From assembly GCA_034411995.1 (NCBI GenBank), contig DAOUME010000018.1, forward strand, positions 50,422-114,421: a DNA stretch of 64,000 nt, given 5' to 3'. The position numbers and the translations under genes were made by a program. The notes beneath the pieces were generated by a model. It was not told the origin of the DNA, searched no databases, and was given only the letters and a program-made list of their open reading frames with translations. Every line of letters begins with the position of its first letter. The stretch's first letter is position 1. This DNA is from JAUVXJ01 sp034411995. GTDB taxonomy: Bacteria; Chloroflexota; Anaerolineae; UBA7937; B3-Chlor. Positions 8,903-16,578 of the stretch are shown here, one piece after another.

Positions 8903-11900
8903 ATCCGCAGCTCGCTCGGAAAACCAGGCTCCAAGCGCAGACGCGAGTCCCTCTCCATACCATCGTCCTTGCCGAACTCATGCCGCTTGCCGGCCTGGTC
9001 GATGACCTCGACAGCAAGCCCCAGGCTCTGGAATTCCTTCACCAGTACCCGGAAGGACTCAGGCACGCCAGGAGGACCATGTTTCTGACCCTTGACTATG
9101 GCCTGGTAAGTCTGCACCCTGCCCGTCACGTCGTCTGATTTGACGGTCAGCATTTCCTGCAACGTGTGGGCGGCACCGTACGCTTCCAGCGCCCAGACTT
9201 CCATCTCTCCGAAACGCTGCCCGCCGAACTGTGCCTTTCCCCCCAGTGGCTGCTGGGTGACGAGAGAGTACGGCCCGGTGGATCGGGCGTGGACTTTGTC
9301 CTCCACCAGGTGGGCAAGCTTCATCATGCTGATGATACCCACCGTCACCGGATGATCGAAAGGCTCCCCCGTCTTCCCGTCGCAGAGGACCATCTTCCCC
9401 CAGGTCGGAATGGGCAGCCCCACCTCCAGACTGACCCTTGCCGCTCGTTCCTCCAGTTCGCTAGCCTCGAGCCCGTCCACGGGGTAGCCGAGTTCCTGCA
9501 TCCACAGTCGCAGGCACACGTCGCGGGAGAGCTCGTCTGCCTTCTGCCTGTCAGCGACCGTACGCTCGTCGTTCTCGAAGACGAGGATCTGCCGGGGATC
9601 GTAACCCAGCTCTTTCAGTGTCTGCTCGAGGACGCTACGGCGGGCATACCTCTCGTCCGACAACAGCCGGTCGAGATCGTATCCGTTGTCTCCGAGCCAG
9701 TGGGTGAGATAGAGAGAGCAAGCTTCCCGATCATCGGTCAATAGTTCGAACTCATAAGCTTCGTCTTTCAGCCATTGCCAGGCCTTCTGCGAGGTCCTGT
9801 TCCAGGCCCAGTCGATCAGCCAGGCCCGGGCCAGCTCAGCGGTGATCTCTTCCTCATCGGCGCCGTCGAAGACCGGCGACACGGCCTTGAAGCCCAAGCG
9901 GTCGGCCGCCCAGCCCAGGTGTGTCTCCAGGATCTGCCCGATGTTCATACGGCTGGGAACCCCGAGAGGGTTGAGTATGATCTCGATAGCGGTGCCGTCG
10001 GGCAGGAAGGGCATGTCTTCGATGGGAACCACCTTGGAGATGACACCCTTGTTGCCGTGACGCCCGGCCATCTTGTCGCCTTCGGTGACCTTGGATAGAT
10101 GAGCAGTGCTTACTCGCACCAGCTTCTCGACGCCGGCGGGGAGGTCGTGACTTTCTTCCCTGGTGAAAGCACGCACGTCCACCACCTTGCCACGTTCACC
10201 GTGCGGCAGGCGCAGCGAAGAGTCCTTTACCTCCCGGGCCTTTTCGCCAAAGATGGCCCGCAACAGTTTCTCTTCGGGTGTGAGGTCGGTCTCGCCTTTC
10301 GGGGTGATCTTGCCCACCAGCACGTCCCCTGGCCTGACCTCGGCGCCGATACAAACAACCCCTTCCTCATCCAGGTTCTTGAGGGCCTCGTCACCGACGT
10401 TGGGGATGTCGCGGGTGATCTCCTCCGGGCCCAGTTTGGTGCTCCGAGCCTGGATCTCGTGCTTCTCGATGTGCACAGAAGAGAACTTGTCGTCGCGCAC
10501 CAGACTCTCGCTGATGACGACGGCGTCTTCGAAGTTGTGTCCCTCCCAGGAAAGGAAGGCCACGAGGACGTTCTGACCCAGGGCCAGTTCGCCTTGCTCC
10601 GTGGAAGAACTGTCGGCAAGGACGTCGCCCTTCCGAACCTCGTCTCCTTTGTTGACTGTAGGTCGCTGATCTATGCACGTTCCCTGATTGGAGCGGTTGT
10701 ATCGACGCAGTTGGTACGTCTGATCCCCGTTATCTGCCCTGACTGTGATGGCGCTCGACGTGGCGCTGATGACCTTGCCCGCCGTCTGTGCCACCACCAC
10801 CTGGCCCGAGTCCAGGGCTGCCTGGTGTTCTATACCGGTGCCCACCGTGGGAGACTCCGGCATGACCAGCGGGACGGCCTGGCGCTGCATGTTGGAACCC
10901 ATCAAGGCCCGGTTCGCATCGTCGTGCTCCAGGAAGGGGATGAGAGCCGCGGACACACTGACGATCTGTTTAGGCGAGACATCCATGTAGTCTACTTCGT
11001 CTGCCGGCTCTATCAGGTACTCACCGTGGCTGCGCGTAGAGATGCGGTTGTCCAGAAACTGGCCGTTCTGACCCAGCTTGGCATTCGCCTGAGCGATGAC
11101 GTGCTTCTCTTCCTCGTCAGCCGGCATGTACACGATCTCTCGCGTGGCGAGCGGCTTGATGGCCACTCCATCCAGAGGGAGTTCGACGATCAACTCCGCC
11201 AGTGCAGGGCTGATCACGGTGCCCGCCAACCCGATCACTTCGCCAGACTCAGGGTCGGTGATGTCCTCGCGCAGAGTCTTGCCCACGAGAGCGTGAAACT
11301 CGTTGGGTACGGTGCTGATGACCTTGCGATACGGCGTCTCGATGAAACCGTATTCGTTGATCTCCGCATAGGTGGCCAGTGATCCGATGAGCCCAATGTT
11401 AGGGCCTTCTGGGGTCTCGATGGGACAGATACGTCCGTAGTGGCTGTCGTGCACGTCACGCACATCGAATCCTGCGCGCTCTCGGCGCAGCCCTCCAGGT
11501 CCCAGCGCCGAGAGACGGCGCTTGTGGGTCAGCTCGGCCAGGGGATTGGTCTGGTCCATGAACTGGGAAAGCTGGCTGCCACCGAAGAACTCCCTGATAG
11601 CGGCAACCACGGGTCTGATATTGATGAGGGTCAAAGGGGTGATCTGCGACGGGTCCTTGGTGCTCATGCGCTCTCTGACCACACGTTCCATGCGCAAGAA
11701 TCCGATTCGCAACTGATTCTGGATCAGCTCGCCGACAGTCTTCACCCTTCTGTTGCCCAGGTCGTCGATATCATCGGGCCCGTCGACGCCGTTGTTGATC
11801 AGGATCATACGCTCCACCACTTTGACCAGGTCCATCTTGGTCAAGGTCAACTGGTCGAGGGGAAAGGACAGTTCCAGTCGCTTGTTGAGCTTGTACCGCC

Positions 11901-12870
11901 CCACCTTGGCGAGATCGTACCGTCGCGCGTTGAACAGGAGTGACTCCAGGTACCTCTTGGCGTTGTCCAGATTCGGAGGGTCACCGGGCCGCATCCTGCG
12001 GAAGAACTCCACCACCGCCTCTTCAGCGTTCTTGGTGGGATCCTTGTCGATGGTGGCCTCCAGGTAGCTTCGCTCGGGCATGTTGTCGCAGTGCTCGAAC
12101 AGCGCATACAGCTCCTCGTCGCTGCCTTCCCGCAGCGTCTGGTCCAGGGGATCATCGTCGCCGGCGGAGACAGCCGCCAGTGCGCGGATGAGGACGGTGA
12201 CGGGTATCTTGCGCTTGCGGTCTACCTTCACCGAGAGGACGTTCTTCTTGGTGGTTTCGAACTCCAGCCAGGCTCCTCTGGACGGGATGAGTTTGGCCAT
12301 ACACAACTGTCTGCCACTCTTGCGGTCCTCTTCCACAGTGAAGAAGATTCCCGAGGAACGTATGAGCTGACTGACGACTACCCTCTCGGCTCCGTTGATG
12401 ATGAACGTGGCGTTCTCGGTCATCAGGGGGAAGTTCCCCATGTACACATCTTGCTCGAGCCGCTCGCCTTGCTCGTTGACCAGCGCGGCCCTGATGTGCA
12501 AGGGAGCCGAATACGTCATGTCCATGACACGGCATTCCTGCTCGCCGTGCGTGGGCTCCTCGAACCTGTGATCGAGGAGTTCGAGTCGCATCTTGCCGTT
12601 GTAGCTCTTGATGGGAAACGTCTCTTCGAACAGCTCTTGTAGTCCGTCCTCCTTGAACCAGTCGAAGGATCGTATCTGGACGTCGACGAGTCTGGGAAGG
12701 GGATGAATGTCGGTTATGCGCGCGTAGCTCTTGCGATCCTCGGCGCCTGGCTCGTCGGCGGGCGTGGTAGCTGTCTCGAGGTCGAACAGAACCCTCTGCG
12801 AATGCGGACCCGCTATCTTCGGGTCTCCAGGGTTGTGGCCATCAGATGAAAGCCCCCTATCTTCGGCCAT
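8899..12870 (-). CDS. rpoB: DNA-directed RNA polymerase subunit beta
   Basis: 1,323 residues from ATG 12870; upstream codons in frame lie in the promoter leader and have no RpoB similarity. The rifampicin region SQLSQFMDQTNPLAELTHKR is wild type at the positions equivalent to D516, H526 and S531. Other landmarks are GRICPIETPEGPNIGLI, the KMAGRHGNKGVIS catalytic-core motif and VGIISMMKLAHLVEDK. The protein is long because about 70 extra residues sit between ETHLGWAAD and LCDGKTGEPF (see findings). rpoC does not follow. Confidence 0.97.
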   Translation of the reverse strand: MAEDRGLSSDGHNPGDPKIAGPHSQRVLFDLETATTPADEPGAEDRKSYARITDIHPLPRLVDVQIRSFDWFKEDGLQELFEETFPIKSYNGKMRLELLDHRFEEPTHGEQECRVMDMTYSAPLHIRAALVNEQGERLEQDVYMGNFPLMTENATFIINGAERVVVSQLIRSSGIFFTVEEDRKSGRQLCMAKLIPSRGAWLEFETTKKNVLSVKVDRKRKIPVTVLIRALAAVSAGDDDPLDQTLREGSDEELYALFEHCDNMPERSYLEATIDKDPTKNAEEAVVEFFRRMRPGDPPNLDNAKRYLESLLFNARRYDLAKVGRYKLNKRLELSFPLDQLTLTKMDLVKVVERMILINNGVDGPDDIDDLGNRRVKTVGELIQNQLRIGFLRMERVVRERMSTKDPSQITPLTLINIRPVVAAIREFFGGSQLSQFMDQTNPLAELTHKRRLSALGPGGLRRERAGFDVRDVHDSHYGRICPIETPEGPNIGLIGSLATYAEINEYGFIETPYRKVISTVPNEFHALVGKTLREDITDPESGEVIGLAGTVISPALAELIVELPLDGVAIKPLATREIVYMPADEEEKHVIAQANAKLGQNGQFLDNRISTRSHGEYLIEPADEVDYMDVSPKQIVSVSAALIPFLEHDDANRALMGSNMQRQAVPLVMPESPTVGTGIEHQAALDSGQVVVAQTAGKVISATSSAITVRADNGDQTYQLRRYNRSNQGTCIDQRPTVNKGDEVRKGDVLADSSSTEQGELALGQNVLVAFLSWEGHNFEDAVVISESLVRDDKFSSVHIEKHEIQARSTKLGPEEITRDIPNVGDEALKNLDEEGVVCIGAEVRPGDVLVGKITPKGETDLTPEEKLLRAIFGEKAREVKDSSLRLPHGERGKVVDVRAFTREESHDLPAGVEKLVRVSTAHLSKVTEGDKMAGRHGNKGVISKVVPIEDMPFLPDGTAIEIILNPLGVPSRMNIGQILETHLGWAADRLGFKAVSPVFDGADEEEITAELARAWLIDWAWNRTSQKAWQWLKDEAYEFELLTDDREACSLYLTHWLGDNGYDLDRLLSDERYARRSVLEQTLKELGYDPRQILVFENDERTVADRQKADELSRDVCLRLWMQELGYPVDGLEASELEERAARVSLEVGLPIPTWGKMVLCDGKTGEPFDHPVTVGIISMMKLAHLVEDKVHARSTGPYSLVTQQPLGGKAQFGGQRFGEMEVWALEAYGAAHTLQEMLTVKSDDVTGRVQTYQAIVKGQKHGPPGVPESFRVLVKEFQSLGLAVEVIDQAGKRHEFGKDDGMERDSRLRLEPGFPSELRI

Positions 12871-12927
12871 GGAGCAATACACCCCCTCACGTGTCATTTG
12901 TGGTGAGTTCGTTGACGCTAAATAACT

Positions 12928-12956
12928 AGTATACCACACAATCTCACTTCTGTCAA
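12928..12956 (-). promoter_or_regulatory. rpoB promoter
   Basis: Minus-strand TTGACA at 12956-12951, exactly 17 bases, TATACT at 12933-12928. Predicted transcript start near 12921, about 50 bases before the chosen rpoB ATG, which has GAGGGGG upstream. Near-consensus boxes with ideal spacing. Confidence 0.85.
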
Positions 12957-12960
12957 CGTG

Positions 12961-13433
12961 CAAATCACCGTTTCGTCGGGCATCATCCTCCTTTTCATAA
13001 CGCCTCAACGGGCCTAGCGTGACTGGCTCAATAACGTCATGTAGTGTGCTGGTCGTCGTCCGGACCACCACATGTTGTGGCTGAGGGCAAATGCTCATCG
13101 CCGCCGCCGTCGTTCGCCCGCTCTGGACCGGGTGCCCTCCTGGTTTGAGCTGAGAAAGATTTAAGGTTGGCACCCGTTCGGTGACCCGAAATGGTGAGTG
13201 TACTCAAGCCATGTGGGACAGGCGCACTCTGGGGCCGCGCTGCCGTCGAGCAAGCGCAAGGCACATAGACTGGCTGGCCCGGACCTGGTGTGGCTGCTCG
13301 AGGTCACTTGCCTGTCGACCGAAGTCATCGCCTTGAGCGCTGGGTGGTCGTCTAGGTTGGTCGGTTGCACATGGCTCTGGGGAACGACCGTCCCCGGGTG
13401 GCGGAAACGTGTGGTGCGACCCATGCGGGCAGT
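12961..13433. other. Intergenic region, no gene recognised
   Basis: About 470 bases between the divergent rpoB and RHH-fic promoters. Open frames on both strands exist, but none has a ribosome binding site with a recognisable product. No repeat or RNA gene is apparent. It may be remnant sequence from insertion of the downstream accessory module. Confidence 0.4.
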
Positions 13434-13462
13434 TTGACGTCTATGCAGTTCTCTGCTATAAT
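13434..13462 (+). promoter_or_regulatory. Promoter of the RHH-fic module
   Basis: TTGACG at 13434-13439, 17-base spacer, TATAAT at 13457-13462. Transcription would start at about 13469, within or immediately before the palindromic operator. Confidence 0.85.
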
Positions 13463-13470
13463 AGTAGTAA

Positions 13471-13492
13471 GATACTATAGTATCATAGTATC
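13471..13492 (+). promoter_or_regulatory. Palindromic operator at the RHH-fic start site
   Basis: A perfect 14-base palindrome GATACTATAGTATC (13471-13484) is followed at once by a further half-site ATAGTATC (13485-13492). Its position at the transcription start and its short half-sites fit binding by the ribbon-helix-helix protein encoded next, giving autorepression. This is inference from position. Confidence 0.7.
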
Positions 13493-13515
13493 CCGATCCC
13501 TGAAGGAGGTAGCCC

Positions 13516-13836
13516 ATGCGAAGTATGAGCATCAAACTGACCGAAGAGCAACATGAACAGCTCCGACTGGCGGCTCTTGTGGAGAGCCGTTCTATGGCGG
13601 ACATCGTCCGTGAGTGCGTGCAAGAGTATACAGCTACGAGGGTCACGAAGGTGGATCTGGTCAAGCGAGCTATTAGCGAAGCTCGCTCGCGCGGGCCACT
13701 GCCGCTGGATCGGGCCCTGAAGATGGCTTCGCAAGCCGCGGAGTTCGATGATACGGAGGGCCTCGGTGAGATCCGCGTGTCGCGCGGCAAGCCGGTGGCG
13801 GCCAGGCGCGGATCGAAGGGGACCCACCAGGCATAA
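13516..13836 (+). CDS. Ribbon-helix-helix protein, putative antitoxin/autorepressor
   Basis: 106 residues. The first 42 residues fit a ribbon-helix-helix fold: a short strand (SIKLTEEQ) then two helices with the pattern LRLAALVESRSMADIVRECVQ. The remaining 60 residues are charged, without a domain I know, and could contact a partner. Start ATG 13516 has AAGGAGG seven bases upstream. The stop overlaps the fic start (TAATG), so the two proteins are probably translationally coupled. The operator ahead suggests it represses its own operon. Role as antitoxin of Fic is inferred from gene order. Confidence 0.75.
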   Translation: MRSMSIKLTEEQHEQLRLAALVESRSMADIVRECVQEYTATRVTKVDLVKRAISEARSRGPLPLDRALKMASQAAEFDDTEGLGEIRVSRGKPVAARRGSKGTHQA

Positions 13837-14498
13837 TGCCAGCCAACGAATGGAAGCCCGGCTGTCCCGAGTGGATCCACGACGTAGAGAATGCTAGGGC
13901 TCTTGCGCAACGAAAGCGTGTGCTGCTGCGAATCGTTAGTGACGACTGCCAGGAAGCGCCAGCGCCGGACCTCGCGAGAAAGTGGCACAGAGCCGTATTC
14001 GAGGGCCTGGTGCCGGATCCGGACTACCTGGGAAACTTCAGAGATGTCGAGGAGTCACCGTGGTGTCTGCAGGGCTACGACGTGGGTGTTGGCGACGCGC
14101 GGGGCGTACCTTATGATCGGGTACTGGGAGCCCTTGGCCGCTTCTTCGAGGAGTTCTCATCCGGGGTGACCCGCCTGGACACGGCGTGGGCATCGTTGCG
14201 CGGCCCGTACTCCGAGACGGACGTCGATCTGGTCGTCGACCTGGCAGCGTGGGTACATGGAGAGTGGGTGCGCATTCACCCCTTCGCCAACGGCAACGGG
14301 CGCACGGCTCGCTTGTGGGCCAACTACGTGTTCTGCCGATATGGGTTTGGACCCTGCGTGATAGTGCGGCCCCGGCCAGAAGAGCCCTATGGAAAAGCTG
14401 CTCGCCAGTCGATGAAGCACGGCAATCACGACTTGATGAAGGCACTGTTCTGGGAGCTCGTCAAGAGGAATCTGCAGGATTGGGCGATGGGCGAGTGA
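13836..14498 (+). CDS. Fic/DOC family protein (putative AMP-transferase toxin)
   Basis: 220 residues. The Fic core motif HPFANGNGRTAR lies at residues 148-159, with catalytic H148 and the phosphate-binding GNGR. The acidic residue that usually precedes GNGR and binds magnesium is N152 here, a variant I recall from other Fic proteins. Fic enzymes usually transfer AMP or another nucleotide to hydroxyls of target proteins. I do not see the inhibitory [ST]xxxE[GN] motif in this protein or in the RHH partner, so inhibition, if any, would use another mechanism. The TAATG overlap with the RHH gene indicates one functional module. Target unknown. Confidence 0.88.
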   Translation: MPANEWKPGCPEWIHDVENARALAQRKRVLLRIVSDDCQEAPAPDLARKWHRAVFEGLVPDPDYLGNFRDVEESPWCLQGYDVGVGDARGVPYDRVLGALGRFFEEFSSGVTRLDTAWASLRGPYSETDVDLVVDLAAWVHGEWVRIHPFANGNGRTARLWANYVFCRYGFGPCVIVRPRPEEPYGKAARQSMKHGNHDLMKALFWELVKRNLQDWAMGE

Positions 14499-14844
14499 CT
14501 GTGTGGAAGTCGGTGGAACGTGGGTCGGTTTTCTACAGTCCCGATATTGATGACCCGCCGCGCCCGGGCTGACCGGAGAACGCAAGCGAAGTGGCAGCTC
14601 GCCGTAGAGTTGAGAGTCTCTCTTCACGCCGCGCGGCGCATTCCCTCCCAGCAGTTGCTGGACTCCAACCGGCAAGGTGCTGGCACCAAGGAAGGCTAGA
14701 CGGGCACTCGCCAGTCGTACATTCTCTGTGGGGTAGCAAACCCATGAACCCTTCTACATGTTGCTGGACTCGATGTTTGCACGGCTCCAACTCTTCGCAG
14801 TACAATAAATTGATCCGTCGACCAAGTAGGCTTGCTTTCTGTCT
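14499..14844 (+). other. Intergenic region with promoter for the glycosidase operon
   Basis: 346 bases. The only signal is the promoter at 14777-14806. The first 270 bases contain no gene, terminator or repeat that I can support. Confidence 0.4.
14777..14806 (+). promoter_or_regulatory. Promoter for glycosidase-glycosyltransferase pair
   Basis: TTGCAC at 14777-14782, 18-base spacer, TACAAT at 14801-14806, about 32 bases upstream of the predicted start site-to-ATG interval ending at 14845. Confidence 0.55.
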
Positions 14845-16578
14845 ATGACGAGAAGAGTCCTGATCTCTCTGACCTGTCTGATCCTGTTACTGGGAGCCGC
14901 CTCTCAACCCTCGCTAACGGTGCTGTCCAGCACACTCCGCGACTGGACGGGCGAACAAGAGCTGCTGGAGCAGATCAAGGGACTCGGCGCACTGGTCCTC
15001 ATCAGGTTGGAGCGGCCTGCGCCCGAAGTCGAGCCCTACGTGCCTGTGGCCTACACCGGCATGAACCCCTACGGTATCAACACCTTCCTGGAACAGGAGG
15101 TGGAGGATTGGAAGATCCATCGCTCGCTGCGGTTGATCAGGGACGCGGGGTTCAAATGGATCAGGCAGGAGTTCCCCTGGGAAGACATCGAGATCGAGGG
15201 CAAGGGCATCTTCCTGGATCGCCGGGAGGGTCGCGAGGTCTCCTCGTGGGAGAAATACGACCACATCGTTGACCTGGCGGCGGAGTACGGGATAGAGATC
15301 ATCGCTCGTCTGGACAACCCACCGGCCTGGAGCCGGGCAGCGGGAAACGAGGCGGGAACTCTGGCTCCACCCGATGACTACGCTGACTACGGCGACTTCG
15401 TCTTTGCCGTAGTCAGCCGGTATAAGGGGCGTATCCACTACTACCAGATCTGGAACGAGCCCAACATCTACCCGGAATGGGGTGAGGCGCCCGTCGACCC
15501 GGAGGCCTACACGGAACTCCTCAAAGTGGGATACACCCGCGCCAAGGAGGCAGACCCCGACGTGGTCATCCTCTCCGCCGGGCTGGCGCCCACGACGGAG
15601 ATGTCCGAGCGGAACCTGATGGACCTGGTCTTTCTACAGAGGATGTACGATGCCGGCGCCAGCGACTACTTCGACATCCTGTCGGTCCAGGGCTATGGCC
15701 TGTGGAACGGTCCCACCGACAGGAGGGTGCACCCCGACCGAGCCAACTTCTCTCGCGTGTTGCTGATCCGTGAGTTGATGGTCCGCAACGGGGATGCCCA
15801 CAAAGCCATCTGGGCTTCTGAGGTGGGGTGGAACGCTTTGCCTCAGGGTTTCGATGGCTTTCCCTACTATGGGCGGGTGAGCGAGGAATTGCAGGCCGAA
15901 TACTCAGCCGGGGCCTATCAACGAGCGCAGGTGGAGTGGCCGTGGATGGGGGTCATGAATTACTGGTTCTTCAAGCGGCCCAGTGACTACGAGAAGGACC
16001 AGGCCTTCTACTACTTTCGCATGATGGAGCCAGATTTCTACCCTCATCCGGTCTACGATGCGCTGAAGGAGCAAGCCACCTCGCCGCCCATAGTGGGACT
16101 GGGCTACCATCAGGAGGACCATTGGGCTGTGACCTACACTGGGTCCTGGGAAGTCGTGAACGATGATCAGGCGGTACTGGGGCGGTATCGCACCAGCGAC
16201 CAGCCGGGGGACAGCCTGGCTTTCACCTTCTGGGGCACCGATCTGAGCCTGGTGCTGGCAGGGGGTGAGAACTCGGGCACGCTGGAGGCGACGATCGACG
16301 GTCGGCCGGTGGAGCTGAGCCTCCAGGGTTCGCGTGGCGAGGGTGCGGTCGAGATACCTGTGGTCGGTGGCCTCGCGGAGGGGGAGCACGAGGCACGCCT
16401 GACCATACTGCCGTCGAGCGGGGGTGGCAGCCGGGTCACCATCGATGGACTGATCGTGCGCCGCACTCCTCTGTTCCTGATCCGGCGTGGCCTGTCGGTG
16501 CTGATCTTGCTCGCCGCTACGGCTTTCATCGTCCTCGTAGTCTGGCGGCGCGGGACCCATCGGGGTTCTACACGTTGA
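14845..16578 (+). CDS. Secreted, membrane-anchored clan GH-A glycoside hydrolase-like protein
   Basis: 577 residues. An N-terminal hydrophobic signal (residues 4-20) is followed by a TIM-barrel-like region (70-415). Two glutamates sit where clan GH-A needs them: E205 in WNEPN (acid/base) and E326 in WASEVGW (nucleophile). Residues about 425-540 look like a beta-sandwich, and a hydrophobic segment near 545-570 ends in basic residues, so the protein is probably anchored facing outward. Substrate is unknown; families GH5, GH39 or GH51 are the nearest by motif. The stop overlaps the next gene's TTG start by four bases, so the two are coupled. Confidence 0.75.
   Translation: MTRRVLISLTCLILLLGAASQPSLTVLSSTLRDWTGEQELLEQIKGLGALVLIRLERPAPEVEPYVPVAYTGMNPYGINTFLEQEVEDWKIHRSLRLIRDAGFKWIRQEFPWEDIEIEGKGIFLDRREGREVSSWEKYDHIVDLAAEYGIEIIARLDNPPAWSRAAGNEAGTLAPPDDYADYGDFVFAVVSRYKGRIHYYQIWNEPNIYPEWGEAPVDPEAYTELLKVGYTRAKEADPDVVILSAGLAPTTEMSERNLMDLVFLQRMYDAGASDYFDILSVQGYGLWNGPTDRRVHPDRANFSRVLLIRELMVRNGDAHKAIWASEVGWNALPQGFDGFPYYGRVSEELQAEYSAGAYQRAQVEWPWMGVMNYWFFKRPSDYEKDQAFYYFRMMEPDFYPHPVYDALKEQATSPPIVGLGYHQEDHWAVTYTGSWEVVNDDQAVLGRYRTSDQPGDSLAFTFWGTDLSLVLAGGENSGTLEATIDGRPVELSLQGSRGEGAVEIPVVGGLAEGEHEARLTILPSSGGGSRVTIDGLIVRRTPLFLIRRGLSVLILLAATAFIVLVVWRRGTHRGSTR

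Noticed and set aside
10099..11382. 427-codon plus-strand frame inside rpoB
   Set aside because: Shadow of rpoB; high GC content leaves long stop-free antisense frames.
13161..13988. 275-codon minus-strand frame across the RHH gene and its promoter
   Set aside because: It runs through a consensus promoter and operator and opposite a coupled RHH-Fic pair, with no similarity to any family.
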